Assembly: GCA_018242625.1 (NCBI GenBank) | Contig: JAFEBO010000012.1 | Span: 310,001-374,000, forward strand | From: Planctomycetota bacterium | GTDB taxonomy: Bacteria; Planctomycetota; Phycisphaerae; Phycisphaerales; UBA1924 | Direction of reading: 5' to 3' | Length of the DNA stretch: 64,000 bases | Part shown: positions 16,932 through 26,472 of the stretch, one piece after another | Numbering within the stretch: the stretch's first letter is position 1 | Layout of the letters: every line of letters starts with the position of its first letter | Program-made: the position numbers and the translations under genes | Notes under the pieces: model-generated | What the model was told of the DNA's origin: nothing | Databases searched by the model: none | The model's input: the letters and a program-made list of their open reading frames with translations, nothing else

Positions 16932-19325
16932 CTACAGCATCGACACGGGATCGACGTCGACCGCTGTCTTTGCGTCGCTCTTGAGCAGGCCCGCCTCCCT
17001 TGCCGCACGCAGCGCATCCTGCACGAGCCCCGCACGTGAGCCGGTCACTTCCAGTCCGAAACGAAACTGATCCGCCACGCGCGCCACCGGAGGCGTGAGA
17101 GGTCCGGCGACGCCGATCATCCCGCCCTGACGCCCCGACCACGCTCTCAGCCATTCCGCAAGCGCGGCGGATCGCTCGCGGGCGGCAGGCTGTTTTTCAT
17201 CGCGACAAACGATCCTCGCCATCCTTGTCTGGGGAGGAAGGCTGAAAGCGCGCCTCGCCGCGAGTTCGCCGGCCGCAAATCGCTCATAGTCGTGCTCGGC
17301 GGCCAGCACGATCGCCGGATTGCCGGGCTCCATCGTCTGGATGATGACAAGACCCTGCGAATCGGCCCGGCCCGCACGACCGGAAACCTGGCTGATGAGC
17401 TGGAACGCCCGCTCGCCGGCGCGAAAATCCGGCATGTTCAGTCCGGTGTCCGCGCTGACCACGCCGACAAGTCGAACTCCCGGAAAATCCAGCCCCTTGG
17501 CGATCATCTGGGTGCCCACGAGCAGCCGGGCCTTTCCCGACGCGAACGCCCCGAGCGCGGAGAAGTAATCCTGGGCGGTTCGCATGGTGTCGCGGTCGAC
17601 GCGGATCATCGCTTCGTGGGGCAGTGCAAGCTCATGCAGAAGCGGACGCAGTTCTTCCTCGATGCGCTGCGTGCCCGCCCCCAGCCGCACAAGGCCCCGC
17701 GCGCAGCTGGGGCACGCCCGGGGCACCACACACTCCGAAAGACAGTGGTGACATCGGAGCAGTTCGCCTCCTCGCAGGGCCGCATCCCGGTGGAGAACCA
17801 TGCGCGCGTCGCACCTTTCGCAGCTCATCACCCAGCCGCAGCTCGCGCCCCCGGCGCACCCGACGAACGTGGCGAATCCCCTCCGATTGAGCAGGAGAAT
17901 CGCCTGCGCTCCTTCCCGGAGAGTCGAATGCAGTGCACGGCGCAGGGTTGGAAGCAGACTGACATCTCCCAGTCCGAGCTGGCGGGCTTCCTGACGCTCG
18001 CGGTACATGTCCACAATTTGCACCTTGGGCAGCGCCCCCCCGCCAACGCGGTGCGGCAGCTTCCAGAGCTGGTAACGCGCCGGCCTGGCGCCGCCTCTCG
18101 GGGCAGCAGGCGCTCGGGAAGATGAATCTCCCCCGGCGTTCGACCAGGTCTCGAGCGAAGGGGTAGCGCTTCCCAGGACAACCGAGCAGCCTTCGATCTG
18201 TGCGCGCTTGATGGCTACGTCACGCGCGTGGTAGCGCGGCAATTGATCCTGCTTGTATGAAGTGTCGTGCTCTTCGTCGACAAGGATCAGGCCGAGCCGC
18301 GGAACCGGAGCAAAGACGGCGCTCCTGGCGCCCACGACGACACGCGCTGCTCCGGTTGCCGCCCTCATCCACTCCGAATGCCGCCTGGATGCGCTCAGGC
18401 CCGAATGAAGAACGGCGACGCCGAGATCCTTGAAACGCCCCGAGTAACGCTCGCTCGCCTGGGGCGTCAGCGCGATTTCCGGCACGAGCACGATGACGCT
18501 TGAATCTGGATGGGCTTTGAGCACCGCCGCGATGAGCCTGAGGTAGACCTCTGTTTTGCCCGAACCCGTCACGCCAAAGAGAAGGTGAACCCCGAATTCG
18601 TCGCGGCAAACCAGAGGTTCGAGGCCTTTGAGCACTGCGGCCTGATCCGGCGACGGCTCGACCGCACGATCGCCACCGAACGAGTGTTCGCCGATCTCTC
18701 CCGCTCCGCTGGGCCGCAGGACCTGGCGTGTCTGCTCCGAAAGCACGCCCATCGCGATCAATCGACGAATTCCCCGGAGAGTCTTTTCCCCGAGTTGGAG
18801 CTTGAGCTGTTCCGCAGAGGCTGGGAAGAACGAGGCAGGCAGGGCATCCACTCGTTGAACGAGCCCGGCCAGGGCCTTGCTCATGTCTCCGTCCCGGGGG
18901 TCGCCGGATCGCGCCAGAACCGCCTCAATCTTTTTTCCGATTTCTTTTTTGACAGCGCTCGGGATCATCGAGCTCAGCACCATTCCCAGCGGGCAGACGT
19001 AATAGCCGGCGATCCACTTTGCCAGTTCCATCAGGGAATTCGGCAATATTGCTCCGGAGCGCCGCAAAATGGGGCGGATCTTGACCGGATCGATATCGCC
19101 CAGAAGCTCGGTCCCCCCGGATGCGACGACGACCCCGCCGACCTTCCTTTTCCCGAGGGGGACATCGACCCGCTCGCCGCTTTGCAGCGATCCGGACGAC
19201 TCCAATTCCGCGGGTATCTCGTACAAGAGCTCCGCGCCGTCATCGCCGGCCCGATCAATGCCCCGCTCGACGGCGACAAGCGCGAAGCGTCTCCCCGCGT
19301 CCACCTTCCCGGAAAAGAGCGACAT
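16932..19325 (-). CDS. priA: Primosomal replication-restart helicase PriA
   Basis: The 797-residue 3'-5' helicase reloads the replisome at stalled forks. Visible parts are the N-terminal DNA-binding domain ([42 protein letters not shown]), Walker [39 protein letters not shown] and the zinc-binding cysteine pairs ([21 protein letters not shown]) inserted before [10 protein letters not shown]-terminal motifs are [15 protein letters not shown] and [10 protein letters not shown]. One cysteine-rich stretch, [10 protein letters not shown], replaces the usual first CxxC. The ATG at 19325 is upstream of the first conserved strand; the longer frame would overlap carA's promoter. Confidence 0.94.
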   Translation of the reverse strand: MSLFSGKVDAGRRFALVAVERGIDRAGDDGAELLYEIPAELESSGSLQSGERVDVPLGKRKVGGVVVASGGTELLGDIDPVKIRPILRRSGAILPNSLMELAKWIAGYYVCPLGMVLSSMIPSAVKKEIGKKIEAVLARSGDPRDGDMSKALAGLVQRVDALPASFFPASAEQLKLQLGEKTLRGIRRLIAMGVLSEQTRQVLRPSGAGEIGEHSFGGDRAVEPSPDQAAVLKGLEPLVCRDEFGVHLLFGVTGSGKTEVYLRLIAAVLKAHPDSSVIVLVPEIALTPQASERYSGRFKDLGVAVLHSGLSASRRHSEWMRAATGAARVVVGARSAVFAPVPRLGLILVDEEHDTSYKQDQLPRYHARDVAIKRAQIEGCSVVLGSATPSLETWSNAGGDSSSRAPAAPRGGARPARYQLWKLPHRVGGGALPKVQIVDMYRERQEARQLGLGDVSLLPTLRRALHSTLREGAQAILLLNRRGFATFVGCAGGASCGWVMSCERCDARMVLHRDAALRGGELLRCHHCLSECVVPRACPSCARGLVRLGAGTQRIEEELRPLLHELALPHEAMIRVDRDTMRTAQDYFSALGAFASGKARLLVGTQMIAKGLDFPGVRLVGVVSADTGLNMPDFRAGERAFQLISQVSGRAGRADSQGLVIIQTMEPGNPAIVLAAEHDYERFAAGELAARRAFSLPPQTRMARIVCRDEKQPAARERSAALAEWLRAWSGRQGGMIGVAGPLTPPVARVADQFRFGLEVTGSRAGLVQDALRAAREAGLLKSDAKTAVDVDPVSML

Positions 19326-19393
19326 TCGTCCCACGCGCCGACTGTAACACCCTGGCCGCGGTCCACGATCCGGACGACCCCGACACCGGCTCC

Positions 19394-19399
19394 TAGACT
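19394..19399 (+). promoter_or_regulatory. -10-like box for carA
   Basis: TAGACT lies 8 nt before the carA ATG at 19408. No Shine-Dalgarno sequence and no clear -35 are visible. It lies in the 82-bp divergent gap with priA. Confidence 0.35.
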
Positions 19400-19407
19400 T
19401 TTCTTTG

Positions 19408-20601
19408 ATGACCAACCCACGCCCGAATCCGCCGATCCCCGCCCGACTTGCGCTCGCCGACGGTTCCATCTTCCACGGGAGAGGATTCGGGGCCGCCGGG
19501 AAAGGCGTGACCGCCCGGGCCGAAGTTGTTTTCAACACGGCGGTGTGCGGATATCAGGAATCGCTGACGGATCCCTCGTACACGGGACAGATCCTGGTCC
19601 AGACATTTCCGATGATCGGGAATACGGGTGTCAACGAGCAGGACGTTGAATCTTCCAAAGTGCAGGTATCGGGGTTTGTTGTTCGCGAGCTGGCCCGACA
19701 TCACTCCAACTATCGGGCGACCGCAGATCTGTCTTCCTATCTCGGGCAAAACAACGTCATCGGCATCGAGGGGATCGATACCCGCGCACTCACGAGGCGG
19801 CTCCGCACGACGGGTTCGATCCAGGGAGTGCTCACCGATGCGCCCAGCAGCGGGAAGGGCGCAATCAGCGATCAGGAACTCGTCGATCTCGCACGCGCGA
19901 ATCCGACTATGGCGGGGCAGAATCTTGTTCCGCTGGTCGGCTGTTCGAGCAGGTCTTCTTGGAACGAGGACCTGGGAGACTGGAGTCCGTCCCAAGGCCC
20001 GTCACCCCGCCGCTTCAAGGTGCTCGCCCTCGATTGCGGCGCCAAGAGGAATATTCTCAGAAATCTCGCAGATCGCGGCTGCGATGTCACGCTCGTGCCG
20101 CACGATATCTCGGCCGACGAAATCAAGAAGCAGTACAGAGATGGAAAGATCGACGGGCTGTTTATTTCGAACGGCCCGGGAGATCCTGCGGCCGTCGAGA
20201 AGACAATCGGAACGCTCCGCGATGTTGTGACGGATCCGGCCATTTCGATCCCGACTTTCGGGATCTGCCTCGGCCACCAGTTGCTGGCTCTGGCGATCGG
20301 AGCTTCAACCTACAAACTCAAGTTCGGGCACCGGGGCATCAATCAGCCCATCCTGAATTCGACGACCGGAAAGGTCGAGATCACCAGCCAGAACCACGGA
20401 TTTGCGGTGGATCGTGCCTCGCTCGAAAAGGCCGGCGCCGAGCCGACCCACACCCACCTGAACGACCAGACTCTCGCGGGTTTTCGTATGAAGGCCAAGC
20501 CCGTCTTCAGCGTGCAATACCACCCGGAGGCCTCTCCGGGCCCGCACGACGCGGGCTATCTCTTCGACGACTTCGTGAAGAGCATGGCGGCCGCTCGGTA
20601 A
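19408..20601 (+). CDS. carA: Carbamoyl-phosphate synthase small (glutaminase) subunit
   Basis: The 397-residue protein supplies ammonia from glutamine to the large subunit for carbamoyl phosphate, the precursor of pyrimidines and arginine. The N-terminal small-subunit domain shows VVFNTAVCGYQESLTDPSYT, YLGQNNVIGIEGIDTRALTR and GSIQGVLTD. The C-terminal class I glutaminase has FGICLGHQLLALAIG with the nucleophile Cys, EITSQNHGFAVD, and the catalytic His-Glu pair in VQYHPEASPGP. The ATG at 19408 is preferred to the TTG one codon earlier. carB is not in the window. Confidence 0.95.
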   Translation: MTNPRPNPPIPARLALADGSIFHGRGFGAAGKGVTARAEVVFNTAVCGYQESLTDPSYTGQILVQTFPMIGNTGVNEQDVESSKVQVSGFVVRELARHHSNYRATADLSSYLGQNNVIGIEGIDTRALTRRLRTTGSIQGVLTDAPSSGKGAISDQELVDLARANPTMAGQNLVPLVGCSSRSSWNEDLGDWSPSQGPSPRRFKVLALDCGAKRNILRNLADRGCDVTLVPHDISADEIKKQYRDGKIDGLFISNGPGDPAAVEKTIGTLRDVVTDPAISIPTFGICLGHQLLALAIGASTYKLKFGHRGINQPILNSTTGKVEITSQNHGFAVDRASLEKAGAEPTHTHLNDQTLAGFRMKAKPVFSVQYHPEASPGPHDAGYLFDDFVKSMAAAR

Positions 20602-20784
20602 CTGGCGGTTATAGGACTCGGGGCGATCCGTTTGCGTTCTCCGCAGTTCTGCCGGCGCACTCGGGCATGCCGCTCGCCGATAATTCACAGCGTTGGAATC
20701 CGAACTTGGTTCGAATGAAGCCGAGATCGAAACCGGCGCCGTCAGGCTGCCGTACGTCCCCAAGAGTTCAGCAGGGAGCATCTT

Positions 20785-22230
20785 GTGATCAATCATCGAA
20801 TCGCGTGGCGGGCGGCGCTGGCCGCGTCGGCTGTAACGGCGTGTGCCTCCGGCCAGTGGCGATTGCCCCAGGGTCGTCCCCTTCCTGCTTCGAGGGTGAA
20901 TGCGAACACCAGCGGCCCTCTCGCACTCTCCAAGGACTCCCCGCAGGTTCTCTGGATCCGGAATGACATGACGGGGCAGGTGGTCCAGCCGGGCATCGCC
21001 GCCCGGAGAGACGATCCGCCTCCGGTCACGATTTTCGACAACTACACGCACAACGGCGGCGTCTCACCGATCAACCTGAACTGGAACTACCCCGAAGCCT
21101 ACACGGACGCCAACTTCGAGGCCCCCGCAGGAGGGGATCCGCTCATCTTTACGGCGATCAATATCTCGTCGGACCCGACGGATCCGGACGATGCCTTTCA
21201 GACGGTGGACGGCGAGAAGCTCTCGCTCTTCTTTGAACCCTGGTCTGCGTGGGTCTGGCCATCGACCGACCTGAACGAGCCGCAGCCCATTCAGGAGTAT
21301 TCGACCGTATTCGCGTCGTTTTCAGAGCAGCTCGAGGTTCGGGTGTGTCGGATCTACTTCTTCGCGCTGCAGGATGTCAATCTGCCCTTTGATTCGATCA
21401 CGAACAAGTACGAGCTCGAATTGCAGCTTTCGTTCGGTTTCGCGAGCTTTCCGTTCCAGGGCATCGCCTCTCCCGTTACCTTTGATCTCACGGGCTTCGA
21501 TCCCGTGCTGAAGACCAAAGGAAAAGGCGTCATTCTCACGCACTGGATGAGGATGTCGGAGCCGCCTCCTTGCCCCGCGGATCTGAACGGGGACACGATG
21601 GTGGACGATGCGGATTTCTCCGTCTTCATCGTGCAGTACGACGAGCTCGATTGCGCCGCGGAGACGATGCCGTTTTTCTGCTCGGCAGATCTGAATTTCG
21701 ACGGTCTGGTGGACGACGCGGACTTCTCAATTTTCGTCGTCGCGTACGACGCCCTGCTCTGCCCCCAGCCTTCGGTCATCCGGAAGGTCTTCGCTCCGAT
21801 TGCGGGAGGCCGGGTCCGGTGGACCCCGGATAACGATCCGCTCCTTTCAGACCCACCCTCCGAAGCGACTTCCGCGCCGGGATGGCCGCACGTGAACAGC
21901 CTGCTCACTGTACCCAACTTTGCCGAGGCTGGAACTCACTTTGGTGATGAGCCCAGCTTCTGCGGGTTCTTCTCGACGATCACGGGCTTTCACACGCTCG
22001 ATGATTCGCCGCTGCAGATCACCGCGGAGACGGATCAGCTCAAAGCCGAGTACGAGCGGTTCTTCAATTCCTGCGTCGAGTCGGTGATGCTCGGCGGCCA
22101 TGCGCTGCAGATCTATCCGTTCTTCGATGTGAAGTCCTATCTCGTCGGCGGGCTGCCCGGGACAGACTGGCTCCCGAATGCAACGCCCAAAGCGATCCGC
22201 CTTGTCGGATCGAACGCTGCGCGGAAGTAA
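20785..22230 (+). CDS. Secreted protein with an internal pair of dockerin-like calcium-binding repeats
   Basis: The 481-residue protein starts at a GTG with GGGAG upstream and has a signal-peptide-like N-terminus (AWRAALAASAVTACASGQW). About residues 60-260 form a beta-rich domain with no recognised family. Two EF-hand-like loops follow, ADLNGDTMVDDADFSVFIV and ADLNFDGLVDDADFSIFVV (about residues 264-330), each flanked by Cys. This duplicated DLN(G/A)D..DDADF unit is common in Phycisphaerae secreted proteins. Unusually the repeats are central, and another 150 residues follow. The role is unknown; attachment to the cell surface or to other proteins is inference. Confidence 0.7.
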   Translation: MINHRIAWRAALAASAVTACASGQWRLPQGRPLPASRVNANTSGPLALSKDSPQVLWIRNDMTGQVVQPGIAARRDDPPPVTIFDNYTHNGGVSPINLNWNYPEAYTDANFEAPAGGDPLIFTAINISSDPTDPDDAFQTVDGEKLSLFFEPWSAWVWPSTDLNEPQPIQEYSTVFASFSEQLEVRVCRIYFFALQDVNLPFDSITNKYELELQLSFGFASFPFQGIASPVTFDLTGFDPVLKTKGKGVILTHWMRMSEPPPCPADLNGDTMVDDADFSVFIVQYDELDCAAETMPFFCSADLNFDGLVDDADFSIFVVAYDALLCPQPSVIRKVFAPIAGGRVRWTPDNDPLLSDPPSEATSAPGWPHVNSLLTVPNFAEAGTHFGDEPSFCGFFSTITGFHTLDDSPLQITAETDQLKAEYERFFNSCVESVMLGGHALQIYPFFDVKSYLVGGLPGTDWLPNATPKAIRLVGSNAARK

Positions 22231-22236
22231 CCGGGC

Positions 22237-22653
22237 TCACACACCCCAGACGTTGGCGCCCTGCCTCTGATAGCGAGGAACAGACGGGTCCACCCCTGTA
22301 GACCACGCCTCGATGCCGCCGGCGATCGACTTGACGCTGGCGATGCCGCACTCCCGCAGGAAAGCGGCGGCCTTGAGCGACCGGACGCCGTGGTGGCACA
22401 AGGTCAGAACCTTGCAGCCCGGGTTTTCCTCCAGCATCCCGATGATCTCCTCGGCGCGGGTCTGCAGCTCGTCCAGGGGCACAAGAACACTCCCGGGAAT
22501 CCTTGCAAAGTCGTATTCGGGCTGCAGGCGCACGTCGATCACGAGGACATTTGCTCCTTCGTCGAGCAGGCGTTTCAGCGTGCGCGGAGCGACCTCCCAT
22601 TCATCTTTGAACGCGTAGCCGGCGGGAAGTCCGGTGTTTTCAGCCTGCGACAT
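22237..22653 (-). CDS. Rhodanese-like domain protein
   Basis: The 138-residue single-domain sulfurtransferase-like protein contains NVLVIDVRLQPEYDFARIPG (CH2A-type region) and the active-site loop LCHHGVRSLKAAAFL with the catalytic Cys. The C-terminal IAGGIEAWSTGVDPSVPRY is typical of the fold. Such proteins pass sulfane sulfur to acceptors; the acceptor is unknown. AAGGAG lies upstream of the ATG. It follows the small TPR gene by 9 nt, so the two probably form an operon. Confidence 0.85.
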   Translation of the reverse strand: MSQAENTGLPAGYAFKDEWEVAPRTLKRLLDEGANVLVIDVRLQPEYDFARIPGSVLVPLDELQTRAEEIIGMLEENPGCKVLTLCHHGVRSLKAAAFLRECGIASVKSIAGGIEAWSTGVDPSVPRYQRQGANVWGV

Positions 22654-22662
22654 GGTGGCTCC

Positions 22663-22971
22663 TTATTCGAGATCTTCGAGAGCGGCCCGCAATTCGCCCG
22701 CAGCCTTCGCGTCGCCCGCGCGGGCCGCCGCCTCGATCCCCTGCTTGAGCACACGGGCCTGCTCGTGGGTTCGGCCCAGTTCGCCCAGCGACCTGGCCTT
22801 GTGAAAATAGATGTACCCGTCGTCGGGCGTAACCCCCATGGCCCTGTCGTAAAATGAAATAGCCGATTCGTGCTCGCGGAGCCTCGCATGCTCCTGCGCG
22901 ATCGCGTACAAAACGAACGCGTCTCCCGGGTCGGCGGCGAGCAGTTTCCGCAACTGTTCCAGGCTGGGCAT
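22663..22971 (-). CDS. Small tetratricopeptide-repeat protein
   Basis: The 102-residue protein consists of about two and a half TPR units: [40 protein letters not shown] and [20 protein letters not shown], then a C-terminal helix. TPRs mediate protein contacts; no partner is evident. The ATG at 22971 has TAATCT five bases upstream and no Shine-Dalgarno sequence; an in-frame start 15 nt earlier adds only MVILG. It probably heads a two-gene operon with the rhodanese. Confidence 0.75.
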   Translation of the reverse strand: MPSLEQLRKLLAADPGDAFVLYAIAQEHARLREHESAISFYDRAMGVTPDDGYIYFHKARSLGELGRTHEQARVLKQGIEAAARAGDAKAAGELRAALEDLE

Positions 22972-22992
22972 GCCCAAGATTACCACGTCCGC

Positions 22993-23021
22993 TTCACAAG
23001 GCGAGCGAGGTTCGTTATGCT
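22993..23021 (+). promoter_or_regulatory. Promoter of the 3-hydroxyacyl-CoA dehydrogenase gene, predicted leaderless
   Basis: TTCACA (22993-22998) is separated by exactly 17 nt from TATGCT (23016-23021). Six bases later comes the ATG at 23028, so the expected start site falls on or next to the A of the start codon. No Shine-Dalgarno sequence could fit between them. This is the clearest leaderless arrangement in the window. Confidence 0.65.
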
Positions 23022-23027
23022 TTCTTT

Positions 23028-23960
23028 ATGGCAACTTCCACAATCCACACAGTCGCGATCATCGGGGCGGGGCAGATGGGAGGCGGCATCGCCCAAGTTG
23101 CCGCCGCGTGCGGCTTCAAGACGCTCGTGTGCGACGCGTCCTCCGCCGCTCTTGGCCGCTGCAGGGACGGCCATACCAAGCGGCTGGCCCGCGAAGTCGA
23201 AAAGGGCCGCATGAAGGAGAACGACGTGCAGGCTGCGCTATCGCGTTTGCACTACGTCGAAAGCCTGGAGATGCTCAAGGGGGCCGACATCGTCATTGAG
23301 GCCGTGGTGGAAGACTCCCGCGTCAAGCGAGAGCTGTTTGCAAAGCTCGCGACGCTGTTCCCGACTCAGATTCTCGCGAGCAACACGAGTTCCATCAGCA
23401 TCACCGAGATCTGCGCCGCGGTCGGCCCGCAGGGGCACCCCGAACGCGTGGTGGGAATGCACTTCTTTAACCCTGTCCCCGTCATGAAACTGGTGGAGGT
23501 GATCCGCGGCCTTCAGACGAATGCAGACACGGTTCAGAAAGTCACGCAGCTTGCCTCGGCCCTTGGTAAAACGCCGATCCCTGCCAATGACCGGGCCGGG
23601 TTTGTGAGCAACCGTGTGCTGATGCCGCTCATCAACGAGGCGTTCTATGCCTGGATGGAGGGGGTCGCCGAGCCACAGCACATCGACGAGATCATGAAGC
23701 TGGGGTGCAACTTCCCGATGGGGCCACTGCGCCTGGCGGACTTCATCGGGCTTGATACCTGCGTGCACATCATGAACGTGCTGGCGGATGGGCTTGGGTC
23801 CGACCGGTACCGCCCGTGCCCCCTGCTGCGGCAGCTTGTCGCGGCGGGACGCCTCGGCGACAAGACGGGTAAGGGTGTGTACGACTATGCACCGCAGGCG
23901 ACTTCAAGCCCGGGACATACATCCTCGATGACCACAAGCAAGGCCGCGGTGGGTGCCTGA
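23028..23960 (+). CDS. 3-hydroxybutyryl-CoA (3-hydroxyacyl-CoA) dehydrogenase
   Basis: The 310-residue NAD(P)-dependent enzyme interconverts 3-hydroxyacyl-CoA and 3-oxoacyl-CoA in fatty-acid breakdown or butanoate/PHB metabolism. The N-terminal Rossmann fold reads [20 protein letters not shown]. Further landmarks are [25 protein letters not shown], the catalytic-His motif [34 protein letters not shown] and [12 protein letters not shown]. About 20 unconserved residues ([15 protein letters not shown]) end the protein. It may work with the CoA-transferase at the window start and the acyl-CoA mutase downstream, which is inference from function only. Confidence 0.93.
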   Translation: MATSTIHTVAIIGAGQMGGGIAQVAAACGFKTLVCDASSAALGRCRDGHTKRLAREVEKGRMKENDVQAALSRLHYVESLEMLKGADIVIEAVVEDSRVKRELFAKLATLFPTQILASNTSSISITEICAAVGPQGHPERVVGMHFFNPVPVMKLVEVIRGLQTNADTVQKVTQLASALGKTPIPANDRAGFVSNRVLMPLINEAFYAWMEGVAEPQHIDEIMKLGCNFPMGPLRLADFIGLDTCVHIMNVLADGLGSDRYRPCPLLRQLVAAGRLGDKTGKGVYDYAPQATSSPGHTSSMTTSKAAVGA

Positions 23961-23966
23961 TGACGC

Positions 23967-24137
23967 TCAGCCGTAGACCAGCACCAGGCGGGGGCCGCGG
24001 GTTTCCACCTGCGCCGGCGACTGTGTCTTGATTCGCTCCATGTCACGGAGGATTCTGTCGAGAATCTGGTTTTCGCGCTGCGCCTCGGCGGCGGCAAGAC
24101 GGTTTTCGATCGCTACTTCTTTAGAATCGCTTTTCAT
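23967..24137 (-). CDS. Small coiled-coil protein, 56 residues, unrecognised
   Basis: The frame begins ATG with AAAAGGGG upstream and encodes MKSDSKEVAIENRLAAAEAQ, then RENQILDRILRDMERIKTQS, ending ETRGPRLVLVYG. The first 40 residues form an amphipathic, heptad-like helix (likely coiled coil) and the last ten a hydrophobic strand. I do not recognise the family. Good start context, a sensible helix and a position filling the gap between convergent genes support a real gene. It ends 7 nt from the stop of the dehydrogenase gene. Confidence 0.6.
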   Translation of the reverse strand: MKSDSKEVAIENRLAAAEAQRENQILDRILRDMERIKTQSPAQVETRGPRLVLVYG

Positions 24138-24440
24138 TTTTCCCCTTTTTCAACACACCCACCCTTGAACACGAACGTCTCGGCTTTCGCCGCGGACAGG
24201 AATTCATACTCCCCGGCGGCCCGCGCGGTTCAAGCGCGAGCACTCCGGTTTTTCGAATCGCAGCACTACTTCTTTCAGGAGCGCAAGAGTGGCGGCTGTC
24301 GCTCCCGAGGGTGGGGCCGACGGCAAGTCGCGAAAACGCAAGTGAGTACCACACGCGGACTTTGCCGGAAGATTGTGGAATAACTGGGAATGGGACGGGC
24401 AACGCAATCGCAAAAGTTTTTCTTGGTGAGAAGTGATTTT

Positions 24441-24560
24441 CCGCGCTGTCGGTGGCAGGGACGGCCGCCGCCAGCGGGGAGCATGCCCGCAAAACCGCCG
24501 ATTCTGGTGCTGTTCCCGCGACTGCAACTGGAGTCGCGAGCAGGAGGCGTGCAGTTTTTT
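24441..24560 (+). promoter_or_regulatory. Structured RNA leader or small RNA, partly cobalamin-riboswitch-like, with terminator-like end
   Basis: The 523-bp gap 24138-24660 has no convincing gene. Within it, CTGTTCCCGCGACTGCAA (24510-24527) closely resembles the cobalamin-riboswitch core CTGnCCCGCnACTGnAA. GAGCAGGAGGCGTGC (24538-24552) resembles the downstream GAGCCAGGAnACCTGCC. GGGGA and GGTGGC precede them in the expected order. The L5 motif and the peripheral domain are missing, so the match is incomplete. Two overlapping hairpins are possible, CGCGACT/AGTCGCG (24517-24523 with 24532-24538) and CTGCA/TGCAG (24522-24526 with 24550-24554). The second is followed by six T, as in an attenuator. 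It lies 100 nt upstream of the deiminase-like gene. Confidence 0.3.
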
Positions 24561-24660
24561 GTTGCGTTCAGATTCCCGCCTCGATAACCTGAAAAAGGCG
24601 GGTCCGGTGGATTCGGGCACGATTCGGCACCCGGGAAGCAACTTCAGGAAACGAAATCAC

Positions 24661-26400
24661 ATGCGCTTTCTTTCACCACTCGCGCTCGCCCTCACCCCCA
24701 CGCTGCTTGCATTTGCGGCGGAGCCTGCCGTCCGGAAGGGTCCCACGATTGAGGACGGCAAGCTGGTTTATCCGGAGGGGGCCGACATTCCGCGTTCGTT
24801 GACTCCGGCCGAACGTGAGTATTTGAAATCGCACCCGCTTCCTTCCGGCCCGTTTACAGATCGCGTGGGAGGCGTCCGTCCGCCGGGACCGATTCAGTGC
24901 CCTGGGGAGTACGCGCCCTGCCAGGCCATCCTGATGTCCTGGGATGGCACCACTGCTCAGAACAACATTCTGGCGACGATGGCCAAGCACATCACGACGA
25001 CCGGCAACGCTGACGTGTACATGGTTGTGGATACCGCGGCCGAGCAGACGTCCGTGGCATCCTCGCTGACATCCGCCGGCGCCAACATGGCGAGGGTGAA
25101 GTTCTTCGTGCGCACGACCGATTCCATCTGGATCCGCGACTACGGACCGCGCTTTATATACATCGGGACTCGGAATGTTCCGGGCCAGGGAGCGGTGCGG
25201 GGCATCGTGGATCACGTTTACAACCGTCCGCGACCCAATGACGACGCGTTCCCGGCGTGGTTCGGGCCATCCGGATTTGCGACGAAGAAGTTTCCCGTGT
25301 ACGACCTGGGAATGACGCACGGCGGCGGGAACTTTCATCTTGATTCGATCGGCCGCTCGTTCGCGACGGAACTGATCGAGAATGAAAACACCTCTCTCAG
25401 CCCGACGGACATTATCAACACCTGGCACGATTTTCAGAACGTCAACACGACCATCCTGCCCCCGTTCCCAACCTCGATCGACAGCACCCAGCACATCGAT
25501 ATGTGGATGCAGATCATCTCGGACAACAGGGTGATCATCAGCGATTGGCCGAGCAACGCGGGATCCACGCAGGATGTGATCTGCGACAATGCCGCGACCA
25601 CGCTGACGTCGATGGGCTATACGGTCTTCCGCACACCCGCCAGATCTCTCGGCGGAGTGCACTACACCTACGCCAACATGGTTGTCTGCAACAACCTTGT
25701 CCTGCTGCCGACCTATACGAACTCAACAATGACAAATGCGGGGCACAACACCCAGGCGCTGAACGCCGTCAGTCAGGCGTTTGACTTCGACAACAACGGC
25801 ACGCCCGACAAGACGATCGTCCAGATTCCCTGCGATGCGCTCGCGAGTGCCGCGGGAGTGATGCACTGCATCGTGATGCATGTTCCGGCGGCCGCGGGCG
25901 CGCCGGGCGTGAACGGCCAGGGCCCCAGCGCCCACATCAGCGTTCTGAACAGCGCCGCCACTCTCGCTCCCGGGCAGAATTTCCAGCTCAACTGGCTCAC
26001 CGACGACGACAAGGACATCGGCACGATCGATCTCTCCTTCTCGGCCAACGGGGGCGTCTCATTCCCGCTGAGCATCGCGTCCAACATCGCGGATACGGGC
26101 ACCCGAAGCTGGACCGTTCCCAATATTCCGACGGCGAAAGGACGCATTCGCATTACCGTGCGGGACCTCGACGGTAACGTCGGGACCGACATCAGCGATG
26201 CGGACTTCACGATCTCGGGAACTCCCTGCCCGTGGGACCTCAACTTGGACCGGCAGGTCGATGATCTGGACTTTGTGCTCTTCGCGGGAGCCTACGAGGA
26301 ATTGACGAGCCTGCTGGGAGACTTTAACGGTGACGGCTCGACCGATGACTCGGACTTTGTCCTCTTCGCCAATGCCTACGACCTGTTCCTGTGCCCCTGA
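24661..26400 (+). CDS. Secreted agmatine/peptidyl-arginine deiminase-family protein with C-terminal dockerin-like repeats
   Basis: The 579-residue protein has a signal peptide (MRFLSPLALALTPTLLAFAA) and a guanidine-modifying-enzyme fold of the Porphyromonas peptidylarginine deiminase/agmatine deiminase family. The active-site elements are all present: WIRDYGPRF (about 157), THGGGNFHLD (about 219), QHIDMW (about 277) and a terminal Cys in AAGVMHCIVMH (C403). The enzyme would hydrolyse a guanidinium group to a ureido group, releasing ammonia. A beta-sandwich-like region follows (LNWLTDDDKDIGTIDLSFSA). Two calcium-loop repeats, WDLNLDRQVDDLDFVLFAG and DFNGDGSTDDSDFVLFANA, end the protein. AGGAAA precedes the ATG. 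Substrate unknown. Confidence 0.82.
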   Translation: MRFLSPLALALTPTLLAFAAEPAVRKGPTIEDGKLVYPEGADIPRSLTPAEREYLKSHPLPSGPFTDRVGGVRPPGPIQCPGEYAPCQAILMSWDGTTAQNNILATMAKHITTTGNADVYMVVDTAAEQTSVASSLTSAGANMARVKFFVRTTDSIWIRDYGPRFIYIGTRNVPGQGAVRGIVDHVYNRPRPNDDAFPAWFGPSGFATKKFPVYDLGMTHGGGNFHLDSIGRSFATELIENENTSLSPTDIINTWHDFQNVNTTILPPFPTSIDSTQHIDMWMQIISDNRVIISDWPSNAGSTQDVICDNAATTLTSMGYTVFRTPARSLGGVHYTYANMVVCNNLVLLPTYTNSTMTNAGHNTQALNAVSQAFDFDNNGTPDKTIVQIPCDALASAAGVMHCIVMHVPAAAGAPGVNGQGPSAHISVLNSAATLAPGQNFQLNWLTDDDKDIGTIDLSFSANGGVSFPLSIASNIADTGTRSWTVPNIPTAKGRIRITVRDLDGNVGTDISDADFTISGTPCPWDLNLDRQVDDLDFVLFAGAYEELTSLLGDFNGDGSTDDSDFVLFANAYDLFLCP

Positions 26401-26472
26401 ATCTGTCGCGATCCGCGAAAACTCTCGCCTGACTCCGCGGGTGTATCCTCTGGCAACCCGACGGAGATGCCC

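Noticed and set aside
16876-17154. N-terminal extension of murD to 17154
   Set aside because: It would overlap the end of priA by more than 200 bp, and the MurD Rossmann domain starts right after the ATG at 16875.
19326-19538. N-terminal extension of priA to 19538
   Set aside because: The extra 71 residues are not PriA-like and would overlap the carA start region.
20701-20720. GGTTCGAAT resembling a tRNA T-loop
   Set aside because: The flanking bases cannot form a T-stem and no acceptor or anticodon arm is found nearby.
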